Below are positions 48,174-59,035 of a stretch of 64,000 bases of DNA, piece after piece. The DNA is taken from NCBI GenBank assembly GCA_017632935.1, contig JAGBQJ010000043.1, positions 16,700 to 80,699 of the forward strand, given 5' to 3'. Under the pieces are notes generated by a model. It was given only the letters and a program-made list of their open reading frames with translations, was not told the origin of the DNA and did not search any database. The position numbers were made by a program, and so were the translations under genes. Position 1 is the stretch's first letter. Each line of letters starts with the position of its first letter. The stretch is from Bacteroidales bacterium (lineage in GTDB: Bacteria > Bacteroidota > Bacteroidia > Bacteroidales > F082).

Positions 48174-49356
48174 TGTTTTACGGATAGCGGTTGTTGCCGC
48201 TATGTCGGTCGCTTTCTTGGCTGGATGCGACGGACTCAATTCTCGCGGAACTGCGCAACAGCCGCAACCTGATACCATTGCTGTCATCGATACGGTGCCT
48301 GTCGAGGAGGAAGTCGTTTTGCTGGAAGGCGACCCGCTTCTTAATTCCTTGGCACGTATTTTGGCTGGTCTTCCGTTGGAAGAGGGCGACACGTTGTATA
48401 GCGTTACCCAGACCGAGGACTGGAGCAAACACGCAGCAGAGCTGAACCGCATGTGGACCAACAGCATGGAGACTCTTAATAAAGTGGAAGCGATCCGTGA
48501 GAACGACTTTGCCGACATCACCGCACGCGCCGAGAATGTCTTTTATTCCTTCAGCGGTCCTGATTTTCCGTTTATGGCCACGTTTTTCCCGAAGGCCAAG
48601 ACCTATTACATGATGGGTCTGGAGCATGCGGGTACACCTATCACGGCCAAGGAGTTTAATACCAAGACATACGAAAAGTACCAAAAAGCGCTCCTTGACC
48701 TGTTACGCCGCAGCTATTTCATCACGAGCTATATGAGTTCTGACCTTCACAATAGTGAGATTGACGGCACCGTCCCGATCTTCATGGTGTTGATGGCCAG
48801 GATGGGCTACGAGATCATCTCCATTGATTATCAAAAACTTGACGCAGAAGGTAACTGGGTAGCCAATGAAAAACCCACTTCGTTTGTGTGCATCCGTTTC
48901 TTCCACCCCGAAGAGAATGAAGAGAAAGCTTTGTATTATCTCTGCACCAATTTGGAGGACAAGCATTTTGACCCGAAAGTGCAGGCGATGATTGATAAAA
49001 TCGACGCGGATTCGACGGTTTCATTCGTTAAGTCGTGCTCTTATTGTCTCCACTACGGGTCGTTCTCAAAGATTAGGGAAGACATCCTTGAGCATTCGTT
49101 TGCTCTTGTGCAGGATGACACGGGCATCACTTACAAAACGTTGGTGGATAGGGGATGGAACACTATTCTGTATGGTCAATACACCCATCCGATCGATTTG
49201 TTCCCGAGCAGCGTGTTCCAAAAGGCTTTGGATCAAGCATACGCTACCCGCGACGATATTCGTCCCTTGGGTTTCCGTTTTGGTTACAACTTCAAGGGCT
49301 CGTCGTTGATTGTGGCACTCAGACCTGAGCCAGAATCGGAAGCAGAATCAAAGTAA
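48163..49356 (+). CDS. Lipoprotein of unknown function, coupled to the permease
   Basis: 397 residues with a lipobox (AFLAGCDG, cysteine near 22). A Pro/Thr/Val linker and a helical, soluble domain follow (SLARILAGLPLEEGDTLYSV; ITARAENVFYSFSGPDFPFMATFFPKAKTYYMMGLEHAGTP; the C-terminal PLGFRFGYNFKGSSLIVALRP). No family is recognised with certainty. The start overlaps the permease gene by 11 bases, and the 3' end overlaps convergent rlmN by nine bases (49348-49356). It is a periplasmic or outer-membrane protein; any link to transport is inference from gene order. Confidence 0.75.
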   Translation: MKNNVLRIAVVAAMSVAFLAGCDGLNSRGTAQQPQPDTIAVIDTVPVEEEVVLLEGDPLLNSLARILAGLPLEEGDTLYSVTQTEDWSKHAAELNRMWTNSMETLNKVEAIRENDFADITARAENVFYSFSGPDFPFMATFFPKAKTYYMMGLEHAGTPITAKEFNTKTYEKYQKALLDLLRRSYFITSYMSSDLHNSEIDGTVPIFMVLMARMGYEIISIDYQKLDAEGNWVANEKPTSFVCIRFFHPEENEEKALYYLCTNLEDKHFDPKVQAMIDKIDADSTVSFVKSCSYCLHYGSFSKIREDILEHSFALVQDDTGITYKTLVDRGWNTILYGQYTHPIDLFPSSVFQKALDQAYATRDDIRPLGFRFGYNFKGSSLIVALRPEPESEAESK

Positions 49357-50367
49357 ATTCTTGGTTGACAGCAGTCCACAGGCTGCGTCAATGTCCTGTC
49401 CGCGTGAGGCGCGTATGGTGGCGATGATGCCTTTCTCATTCAAGGCATCGCGGAACCAAGTCATCGTGGCGGCATCGGGGCTCTTCAGCGGGATGGCAGG
49501 CACGGTATGATACCTTATTAGATTAAAACGGCAACGGGTGCTTCCCAGCAGTCTTGCGATTTCCTTGATGTGGTCCTTGCTGTGATTAAGGTCCTTGAAA
49601 ATGATGTACTCGAACGAGAGGCGACGTTGTCCGTGCCAGTCGTGTTGCTTTACCGTGTGGATGACCTCCTTGATAGGATAACTCTTCTCAACAGGCATCA
49701 GCTTGAGGCGCTCGTCATGGAAGGGGCTGTGCATACTGATGGCGAGGTTGCATTTCGACTCCATCAGGAAACGTTTGAGGTTGGGGATGAGGCCGCTGGT
49801 CGACACGGTGATGCGGGTGGGGCTCCAGCCCAAGGCCCATTCCTGCGTGAGTATGTCCAAAGAGCGCATTAGGTTGTCATAGTTGGCCAGAGGCTCGCCC
49901 ATGCCCATGAAGACGATGTTGCTCAGCGTGTCGAATTCGGGCAGGCTGAGGATCTGGTTCATGATCTCGGCCACGGAGAGGTTTTTCTGGAAACCTTGTT
50001 TGCCTGTGGCGCAGAAGAGGCAGTCCATCTGGCAGCCCACTTGGGTGGAGACGCAGAGCGTGGCGCGGTCGCAGTCGGGGATATAGGCCGCCTCGATGAA
50101 ATGATTGCCGGCAGGGAAGAGGTATTTCTTCGTTCCATCGGTCGACACCTGCTCCTTGACAGGGGCTTTCAACCCGGTTTCATAGTGCTCGGCTAACAAA
50201 ACTCGGGCGCTCTTGCTGAGGTTGGTCATGTCCTCAAAGCCGGCACAACGCTTCATGTAGATCCAGTCCACCAATTGCTTGCCTGTGAACTTGGGCAGTC
50301 CCAACTGCTCCACGACCTCCTGTATCTCGGCGGGGGTCTTGCCTAATAGTATCTGTTTTTCTTCCAT
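49348..50367 (-). CDS. rlmN: 23S rRNA (adenine2503-C2)-methyltransferase
   Basis: Radical-SAM enzyme that methylates A2503 of 23S rRNA and also A37 of some tRNAs; 339 residues from the ATG at 50367. The radical-SAM cluster motif is CQMDCLFC near 117. Other conserved blocks are FVSTQVG-like LCVSTQVG, GMGEPLANYDNLMRSL, ITVSTSGLIPNL and LAISMHSPFHDERLKLMP. The C-terminal half has the catalytic-cysteine region DIDAACGLL. The frame continues 138 bases upstream into promoter sequence, so those codons are not counted. Confidence 0.95.
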   Translation of the reverse strand: MEEKQILLGKTPAEIQEVVEQLGLPKFTGKQLVDWIYMKRCAGFEDMTNLSKSARVLLAEHYETGLKAPVKEQVSTDGTKKYLFPAGNHFIEAAYIPDCDRATLCVSTQVGCQMDCLFCATGKQGFQKNLSVAEIMNQILSLPEFDTLSNIVFMGMGEPLANYDNLMRSLDILTQEWALGWSPTRITVSTSGLIPNLKRFLMESKCNLAISMHSPFHDERLKLMPVEKSYPIKEVIHTVKQHDWHGQRRLSFEYIIFKDLNHSKDHIKEIARLLGSTRCRFNLIRYHTVPAIPLKSPDAATMTWFRDALNEKGIIATIRASRGQDIDAACGLLSTKNLL

Positions 50368-50393
50368 TTGCTTCGTTTCTCGTGATGACGTGG

Positions 50394-50401
50394 CAAAATT
50401 A
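50394..50401 (-). promoter_or_regulatory. Promoter -7 box for rlmN
   Basis: The minus strand reads TAATTTTG, 26 bases before the rlmN ATG. Confidence 0.55.
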
Positions 50402-50414
50402 CGAATCTTTTTCT

Positions 50415-50422
50415 TATTTTTG
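50415..50422 (+). promoter_or_regulatory. Promoter -7 box for the GH97 gene
   Basis: TATTTTTG, 33 bases before the ATG at 50456. It is divergent from the rlmN box 13 bases away. Confidence 0.6.
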
Positions 50423-50452
50423 TGCTTTCTATCACGACAAACCCTAATCTGA

Positions 50453-52750
<2,298 letters not shown>

Positions 52751-52771
52751 TTTGAGAATAACCTAATAAAG

Positions 52772-53401
52772 ATGAAAAACACAATGTTATTGATGTATGT
52801 GTTGGCGGCATTGTTTGCTCTGCCGTCGTGCGGCTCCTCGGGGAGTCAGATTACTGATCCAGAGCAGAATGATACTATTAAAACGGTGGTCACCGATACC
52901 GTTAAAACTGTTCCATCCGATTCGGCGACGTATTATTCTGATGTCGTGAACAAGAAGAACTGTTTCATTCTGATTTCCAAGCCCGAGCTGAGGCTGTATG
53001 TCTGCGAGGTGGTGAAAGGTGACACCCTCAAGCGGGTGCATTACCCTGTCTGCGTAGGCAAAAACATAGGCCAAAAGCAAAAACAAGGTGACATGAAAAC
53101 GCCGGAATGTACCTCGGCCAAGCCCTTCTCCATCACAGAGATCGTGGATGCCTCAAAATGGACCCACGATTTCGGCGACGGACGCGGTGCCATCTTGGCC
53201 TACGGCAACTGGTTCATGCGCTTGAAGACGCCAGGTCATTCGGGCATAGGCATCCATGGCAGCACCAACAACGAAAGTTCGGTGCCGGGACGCGGTAGTG
53301 AGGGCTGTATCAGATTGAGAAACAATGATCTGAACGAATTAAAAGCCAAATATGCCTTTGTTGGGATGCGTGTGGTTATCCTCGCCGACGAGGTGAAGTA
53401 G
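52772..53401 (+). CDS. L,D-transpeptidase lipoprotein (YkuD fold)
   Basis: 209 residues. The lipoprotein signal (ALFALPSCGSS) is followed by a Thr/Asp-rich spacer and the YkuD domain (about 65-207). It opens FILISKPELRLYVCEV and holds the active-site motif HGS...SEGCIRL (His near 164, Cys near 179). Such enzymes make 3-3 crosslinks in peptidoglycan or attach proteins to it. It begins 21 bases after the GH97 gene on the same strand. Confidence 0.9.
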   Translation: MKNTMLLMYVLAALFALPSCGSSGSQITDPEQNDTIKTVVTDTVKTVPSDSATYYSDVVNKKNCFILISKPELRLYVCEVVKGDTLKRVHYPVCVGKNIGQKQKQGDMKTPECTSAKPFSITEIVDASKWTHDFGDGRGAILAYGNWFMRLKTPGHSGIGIHGSTNNESSVPGRGSEGCIRLRNNDLNELKAKYAFVGMRVVILADEVK

Positions 53402-53410
53402 ACTACAAAA

Positions 53411-55285
53411 CTACTGGTTTAAGTTCCAAGCGTCGTCCAAATCAATGTCCCAGCCAGCTTTGAGCTCAAGCGGGTCTTTGTAGTCGAGTATGGTCTCGGG
53501 CATGGTGCGGTGGTGGTAGTTGCCCGTGCTCCATTTGCCGTTGCCGTCGGCGTCCAAGAGGGCGCGGAGCTTGTATTTGGCAGGCATGAGGTACTCGAAC
53601 ATCACCTCTTCCTTTTTGGTAATCACCTGCTCCATGAGCACCTTGCCGTTTTCGTTGGTGAGTTGTACCACGACCTGTTTCATGCCTTCGGGTGGAATGA
53701 CGGTGATGTAGATGTTGCCGTATTCGTCTTCCTTCAGCACGTGAAAGTCGTTTTTGACGACATCATTAGTATGGCCGCGGACGCCGAAAAACACCGAGTC
53801 TGGAATCTCGAAGCTATAGCTTGAATCGGCCGAGAAAGGTGTGGTTAGGCGGTATTGCATGCCATCTTCGTCAGCCTTCTCAAAGGAGAGTCGGTCGTAA
53901 TAGATGGAAGTATCGCATTTGAAAACAGCCGAGTCGCGCATTTGATAGTTGACGATGGGCTCAGAGAACTTCAATATGAGGTCTTGGCCAGGAATCAAGC
54001 CTGTTTTATTGAGCATATTATTGCTGACATTCAGTTTTTTAGGCTCATTTTTGCGTCTTTTGTTGCCGCCTGGCTCCTTGAATTTGAGGCTATAATGTGT
54101 CGAGTCGTTAATAATCGTGTCGTATTTCACCAGCACCCATAGGCTGTCCTTGACATTGGGCGTGAAATGCCACCAAATGGTGTCGTACTCAGCGGAATGT
54201 GTGGTCACAAGGTTGAAGGAATCGGGCAGCATCTCCGGTGTCATGACAACGGCTTCTTTGGCGGGATGGCGGAACACGAAGCGCAACAGGCCTTCTTCGA
54301 TGAGTTTCTTCTCTAAAAGCACCTGTGTGGAGTCCACTTCGGTGAACATATATAGGGTAAGGTCAAGGGCTTTTTGGTTGTATATGGCCGTCGTTTCCGT
54401 CTCGAAAACGACAAAGTCTTCCATGGTTACCTCCTCTGTCTCGAAGGCGATGGAATCCACGAGCTTGTGCAGTGTGTCAATGGCAAGAGAATCAAGTTGC
54501 ATAGCGATACTATCCACCTTTGTCGAGTCTATCACTGGTGGGATGGGTTTAATTAGGCACGAAGCCTGCACAAGCGTGTCCAAGAAGGCCACCTCTTCGT
54601 TGGGCAAGTCGAAATAGAGATTGGCGTTGGCGTCTTTCAAGGCGAAGACGAGGTATTTCTTGTCGGCCAGACCGTTGAGGCTGAACTTACCCTCTTTGTC
54701 GGTCTTGGTGATGTAATCGGGAATCGTGGTCATCGGCAAGGAATCCAGGTTGTCGCGGTCGGCGGCATACAAGGAGACATAGACACCGTCAACAGGTTTC
54801 TTGTCTTCGGCATTGAGTACCTTGCCTGCAATGCCGAGCGTGTCGATATGGTCGCCCGTCGAGAAGCTGTAGACATAGTCCTTGAACTGGTTGCCTTCGT
54901 GCAGGTCTTTGATGGCCGCACCGAAGTTGATGGTATAGGTGGTGTTTGAAGCCAAGTCTTCCTTGAACTTGATGACGACTGTCTTGTTTTTCAGTTTGAT
55001 GTCGGGCTTCTCGCTCAGCGGCGGTGAAATCATCACATTTTGGTTGGCGTTTTCGAGGGTGATGTACTCGTCAAAAGTGATTTCAATTCTCTTTCCAGAG
55101 AAGTTGACGCTGCGGTTTTCGGGCACGGCTTCAACCACTTTAGGTGGTTGATCGTCCTTAGGTCCGCCCGTGGGCGCCACCGCATTGGCGCAACGTTGGG
55201 CGAGGAAGGCCATAAGTAACAGCCCAGTCGCAATGAGAATATGTTTCAGTCTCCGAATCACGGGGCAAAGATAAGAAAAACTCAT
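53411..55285 (-). CDS. Ig-like (SbsA/Big_5-type) domain lipoprotein
   Basis: 624 residues if the ATG at 55285 is used. The lipobox is FLAQRCANA, followed by APTGGPKDDQPPKV, a phrase typical of a Bacteroidetes family. Residues about 45-140 form an SbsA Ig-like domain (NRSVNFSGKRIEITFDEYITLEN). Then comes a carboxypeptidase-like beta domain (GIAGKVLNAEDKKPVDGVYVSLY) and a long C-terminal beta region with a DADGNGKWSTGNY calcium-like loop. A GTG at 55261 gives a shorter, more usual signal peptide (VIRRLKHILIATGLLLMAF) and is a serious alternative. Outer-membrane lipoprotein of unknown role. Confidence 0.83.
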   Translation of the reverse strand: MSFSYLCPVIRRLKHILIATGLLLMAFLAQRCANAVAPTGGPKDDQPPKVVEAVPENRSVNFSGKRIEITFDEYITLENANQNVMISPPLSEKPDIKLKNKTVVIKFKEDLASNTTYTINFGAAIKDLHEGNQFKDYVYSFSTGDHIDTLGIAGKVLNAEDKKPVDGVYVSLYAADRDNLDSLPMTTIPDYITKTDKEGKFSLNGLADKKYLVFALKDANANLYFDLPNEEVAFLDTLVQASCLIKPIPPVIDSTKVDSIAMQLDSLAIDTLHKLVDSIAFETEEVTMEDFVVFETETTAIYNQKALDLTLYMFTEVDSTQVLLEKKLIEEGLLRFVFRHPAKEAVVMTPEMLPDSFNLVTTHSAEYDTIWWHFTPNVKDSLWVLVKYDTIINDSTHYSLKFKEPGGNKRRKNEPKKLNVSNNMLNKTGLIPGQDLILKFSEPIVNYQMRDSAVFKCDTSIYYDRLSFEKADEDGMQYRLTTPFSADSSYSFEIPDSVFFGVRGHTNDVVKNDFHVLKEDEYGNIYITVIPPEGMKQVVVQLTNENGKVLMEQVITKKEEVMFEYLMPAKYKLRALLDADGNGKWSTGNYHHRTMPETILDYKDPLELKAGWDIDLDDAWNLNQ

Positions 55286-55315
55286 CTTCGTGCGTGGCAT
55301 TCCAAAAGGATTTCC

Positions 55316-55323
55316 TATTTTTG
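55316..55323 (+). promoter_or_regulatory. Promoter -7 box for aspS
   Basis: TATTTTTG, immediately before the AT-rich leader, which would make up nearly the whole 5' untranslated region. Confidence 0.6.
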
Positions 55324-55326
55324 CAA

Positions 55327-55356
55327 GTTTAAAAATTTGAATTTTAAATCTTAAAT
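55327..55356. repeat. AT-rich leader repeat before aspS
   Basis: Reads AGTTTAAAAATTTGAATT, TTAAATCTTAAAT in gene orientation, ending about 10 bases before the ATG. Same words as before glyA and glyS. Confidence 0.7.
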
Positions 55357-55365
55357 CCGAAGAAT

Positions 55366-57120
55366 ATGTACAGAACGCATACTTGTGGCGAACTTCGTCT
55401 TGCCGACGCTGGCAAGGAAGTGACATTGGCAGGCTGGGTGCAGCGTGTGCGCGACAAAGGCTCCCTCGTGTGGATCGACCTCCGCGACCGTTATGGCATC
55501 ACCCAACTTTTCCTGGATGGCAACAGCGATCCTAAACTCATCGAACAGGCCCGTACATTTGGTCGCGAATTCGTGATTCAGGCCAAAGGCACCGTCATCG
55601 AACGCGAATCGAAGAACCCGAACATGCCGACTGGCGACATCGAGCTGAAAGTGAACGCTTTCACCCTGCTCAACGGCAGCAAAACTCCGCCCTTCACCAT
55701 CGAAGACGTCAGCGACGGCGGCGATGACCTCCGCATGAAATACCGTTATTTGGACATTCGTCGTAACCCTGTGCGCAAGAACCTTGAGCTGCGTCATCGC
55801 ATGGCCATGCTCGTGCGCAACTACTTGAGCAACCTCAACTTCCTCGAAATCGAGACCCCGATGCTTATCAAGAGCACGCCCGAGGGTGCTCGCGACTTTG
55901 TGGTGCCGAGCCGCATGAATCCTGGCGAGTTCTACGCTCTGCCACAAAGTCCGCAGCAGTACAAGCAGCTGCTGATGGTGGCAGGTATGGACCGTTACTT
56001 CCAGATTGTGCGCTGTTTCCGCGATGAAGACCTCCGCGCCGACCGTCAGCCTGAGTTCACGCAAATCGACTGCGAGATGTCGTTTGTGGAGCAAGAGGAT
56101 GTGCTGAACACCTTCGAGGGCTTGGCCAAGCACCTCTTCAAGGAGATGAAAGGCCTCGAATTCGACCAATTCCCGCGCATGACCTGGCACGACGCTATGA
56201 AATACTACGGCTCCGACAAGCCCGACATCCGCTTCGGGATGAAGTTCGTGGAACTCAACGACGTGGTGAAAGGCAAGGGCTTCGGCCTTTTCGACAACGC
56301 TGATTTGGTTGTCGGTATCAATGCCGAGGGCTGCTCAGAATACACCCGTAAACAACTTGACCAACTCACCGAGTTCGTTAAGCGTCCGCAGGTGGGTGCT
56401 GGCGGCATGGTTTACATCAAATACAACACCGATGGCACGTTCAAGTCGTCGGTCGACAAGTTCTACACGCCTGACGACCTCAAGGTCATCGCCGACAAGT
56501 TCGGTGCCAAGCCTGGCGACCTGATGCTCATCCTCTGCGGTGAGGCCATGAAGACTCGCGTGCAACTCAACGCCTTGCGTCTCGAGATGGGCAACCAGCT
56601 CGGTCTGCGCAACCCCGACGTGTATGCACCGCTTTGGGTCATCGACTTCCCGTTGCTCGAATGGGACGAGGAGACACAGCGCTACTACGCCATGCACCAT
56701 CCCTTCACTGCTCCGAAGCCCGAAGACGAGGCTTTGTTGGACGACCCGACGAAATGGAGCGACATCCGCGCCAACGCCTACGACATCGTGATGAACGGTG
56801 TGGAGGTGGGCGGCGGCTCCATCCGTATCCATGACCGCACCTTGCAGAACAAGATGTTCCACACCCTCGGCTTCACTGACGAGAAAGCACAGGAGCAGTT
56901 CGGCTTCCTGATGGGTGCCTTCGAGTATGGTGCTCCGCCTCACGCTGGTCTGGCCTTTGGCTTCGACCGTCTCTGCTCGCTCTTCGGTGGTGCTGACTCC
57001 ATCCGCGACTTCATTGCCTTCCCGAAGAACAACGCTGGTCGCGACGTGATGAGCGGCTCGCCTGCACCGATTGCCCAGGAGCAATTGGACGAGTTGCAGA
57101 TTGCTTTGAATTTGAAATGA
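55366..57120 (+). CDS. aspS: Aspartate--tRNA ligase
   Basis: Charges tRNA(Asp); 584 residues, the bacterial type with the GAD insertion. An N-terminal OB-fold anticodon domain ([26 protein letters not shown]) precedes class II motif 2 ([31 protein letters not shown]), the insertion domain (about 290-420) and motif 3 ([27 protein letters not shown]). All catalytic blocks are intact. Its transcript should begin at the AT-rich leader. Confidence 0.97.
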   Translation: MYRTHTCGELRLADAGKEVTLAGWVQRVRDKGSLVWIDLRDRYGITQLFLDGNSDPKLIEQARTFGREFVIQAKGTVIERESKNPNMPTGDIELKVNAFTLLNGSKTPPFTIEDVSDGGDDLRMKYRYLDIRRNPVRKNLELRHRMAMLVRNYLSNLNFLEIETPMLIKSTPEGARDFVVPSRMNPGEFYALPQSPQQYKQLLMVAGMDRYFQIVRCFRDEDLRADRQPEFTQIDCEMSFVEQEDVLNTFEGLAKHLFKEMKGLEFDQFPRMTWHDAMKYYGSDKPDIRFGMKFVELNDVVKGKGFGLFDNADLVVGINAEGCSEYTRKQLDQLTEFVKRPQVGAGGMVYIKYNTDGTFKSSVDKFYTPDDLKVIADKFGAKPGDLMLILCGEAMKTRVQLNALRLEMGNQLGLRNPDVYAPLWVIDFPLLEWDEETQRYYAMHHPFTAPKPEDEALLDDPTKWSDIRANAYDIVMNGVEVGGGSIRIHDRTLQNKMFHTLGFTDEKAQEQFGFLMGAFEYGAPPHAGLAFGFDRLCSLFGGADSIRDFIAFPKNNAGRDVMSGSPAPIAQEQLDELQIALNLK

Positions 57121-57124
57121 TGAT

Positions 57125-57163
57125 AAATTGTAGGGCTGTCATAGTATGGCAGCCCTACAATTT
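57125..57163. repeat. Palindromic repeat family E, compact copy after aspS
   Basis: Exact 14-base arms AAATTGTAGGGCTG and CAGCCCTACAATTT with an 11-base loop, five bases after the aspS stop. It may also act as a terminator. Confidence 0.8.
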
Positions 57164-57172
57164 GTATAAAAA

Positions 57173-57916
57173 ATGACCATGAAAACAAACATAAAAATAA
57201 GCCTCTTTATCCTGTTGGGTTTGTTGACCTTCTCTTGTTCAACCAGCAAAAAGACAGCGACCCCAAAAAGAGATACAGCCATTGTCACAAACGCCCCTGA
57301 TTATAAACAAATTAAGAAAGAAATTAATTCGAAGGGCAGCGAGTTCTATTATCCCGAGCTGTTGAGACGTTTCCAAGCGGCGGATACGACATTGAATCTT
57401 GATCAATTACGGCATTTTTATTATGGGACCGCCACTCGTTCGGAGTATGACCCTTATAAAATGGCCAAAATCGATGCTTTGCGCGAAGCCTTTGAAAAGG
57501 ATACTCCCAGTAAGGAAGACTGGGAAAAAGCTGCGCGGGAAATTGATAAGGAGTTGGAAACAGACCCGACGAATATCAGGTTTCACCTGTATAAACACAT
57601 TATCTATAGCAACTTGTATGGTCCAGAGTCAGAAAAGACTTTCAATGCCCATAATCAAGTTGTTATGCTCCTTTCGGCGGTGACCTCAACAGGCGATGGC
57701 AGTTCGAAAGAAAAGGCATTTCATGTAATCAGCGTCGCTGATGAGTATGGCATTTTGGAAATCTTTGGTTTGTCGCTCGCGATGCAGTCATTGGTGGAGG
57801 ACAAAGGCCAATCTTATGATGTAATGGATTTACAAGAGAATAAATATGGATTAAAATCCATGTACTTCAACATTACGGCGAGCATGGAAGCCATGAACAA
57901 GATGTTTGGTTTTTGA
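57173..57916 (+). CDS. DUF4919-like lipoprotein
   Basis: 247 residues; starts at 57173 or 57179. Lipobox LTFSCSTS. The mature region YYPELLRRFQAADTTLNLDQLRHFYYGTATRSEYDPYK resembles the DUF4919 family, found mainly in Bacteroidota. It continues with helix-rich sequence (DPTNIRFHLYKHIIYSNLYGP) and ends ENKYGLKSMYFNITASMEAMNKMFGF. Function unknown. pfk follows 22 bases later, but the product gives no reason to expect a metabolic link. Confidence 0.78.
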   Translation: MTMKTNIKISLFILLGLLTFSCSTSKKTATPKRDTAIVTNAPDYKQIKKEINSKGSEFYYPELLRRFQAADTTLNLDQLRHFYYGTATRSEYDPYKMAKIDALREAFEKDTPSKEDWEKAAREIDKELETDPTNIRFHLYKHIIYSNLYGPESEKTFNAHNQVVMLLSAVTSTGDGSSKEKAFHVISVADEYGILEIFGLSLAMQSLVEDKGQSYDVMDLQENKYGLKSMYFNITASMEAMNKMFGF

Positions 57917-57938
57917 GAATTAATAATAACAACTAAAT

Positions 57939-59033
57939 ATGAAAAGATTACTTGTGTTAACTGGTGGCGGTGATTGCCCAGGGCTGAACGCCGTGATCCG
58001 CGCCATCGTGAAAAGAGCCGCCCAGGAGAAAGACTGGGAAGTGCTCGGTAGCATACAAGCCTATAACGGCATCCTGTGGGAACCCACCGAGGTCGTCAGG
58101 CTTACGCCAGAGTCGGTGCGCGGCATCCACTTCCGTGGCGGCACCATCATCGAGACCACCAACAAGGGCGGCCCATTCAACTGGCCTGTGAAGAACGCCG
58201 ACGGCACTTGGTCCACTGTGGACCGCAGCGACGAGATGCTCCGCAAGTTGCAATACATGGGCATCGATGCAGTCATCAGCATCGGCGGCGACGGCTCACA
58301 GCGCATCTCGCAGAAGCTTTATGAGAAGGGCTTGAACATTATCGGTGTGCCTAAGACCATCGACAACGACCTTTCCTCGACGGAATGCACTTTCGGCTTC
58401 CAAACCGCCGTGCAGATTGCCACCGAGGCCGTGGATAAGCTGGTCACTACGGCGGCATCACACAACCGTGTTTTCGTCCTCGAAGTCATGGGCCGTGATG
58501 CCGGCTGGATTGCTTTGCATTCTGCCATCGCTGGCGGTGCTGAGGTGTGCTTGCTGCCTGAGTTCCCCTACGACATCAACATCGTGAAGGAGCGCTTGGA
58601 AGGTCGCTTTAACCACGACCGTGGCTTCGCAGTGGTGGTGGCTTCGGAAGGCGCTCGTCCCAAGGATGGCCAGCAGGTGTATGAGATCAGCACCGAGGTC
58701 GGCTACGAGAACAAGAAGCTTGGCGGTATCGGTCGTCGTTTCATCGAGGAGATGAAGGCGGCGGGCTTCACCCACGACATGCGTGAGACCACTTTGGGTC
58801 ACCTGCAGCGCGGTGGCGTGCCGATTGCCTACGACCGTGTTTTGTCAGCTGAATTTGGTGTGAAGGCCTTCGAGATGGTGCTCAATGGTCAGTTCGGACA
58901 GATGGTGGCCTACCATCATCCTGACTTGGTGGCTGTCTCGCTCAAGGAAGCCATCTCCAAGCCCAACCTCGTCACCATCGACAGCGATTTGGTGAATACC
59001 GCGAGAGGATTGAATATCTCGTTGGGAATTTAA
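57939..59033 (+). CDS. pfkA: 6-phosphofructokinase
   Basis: Phosphorylates fructose 6-phosphate in glycolysis; 364 residues, longer than the ~320 of the E. coli type. It starts MKRLLVLTGGGDCPGLNAVIRAIVK. The nucleotide-binding motif is ISIGGDGSQRIS (GGDGS near 116-120) and the substrate motif is GVPKTIDNDLSSTECTFGF, with the catalytic TIDND. Gly in GGDGS usually means ATP as donor, while the Lys before TIDND is otherwise typical of PPi-dependent enzymes. This combination is known in the longer ATP-PFK group (as in Streptomyces). The donor should be tested. Confidence 0.92.
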   Translation: MKRLLVLTGGGDCPGLNAVIRAIVKRAAQEKDWEVLGSIQAYNGILWEPTEVVRLTPESVRGIHFRGGTIIETTNKGGPFNWPVKNADGTWSTVDRSDEMLRKLQYMGIDAVISIGGDGSQRISQKLYEKGLNIIGVPKTIDNDLSSTECTFGFQTAVQIATEAVDKLVTTAASHNRVFVLEVMGRDAGWIALHSAIAGGAEVCLLPEFPYDINIVKERLEGRFNHDRGFAVVVASEGARPKDGQQVYEISTEVGYENKKLGGIGRRFIEEMKAAGFTHDMRETTLGHLQRGGVPIAYDRVLSAEFGVKAFEMVLNGQFGQMVAYHHPDLVAVSLKEAISKPNLVTIDSDLVNTARGLNISLGI

Positions 59034-59035
59034 AG

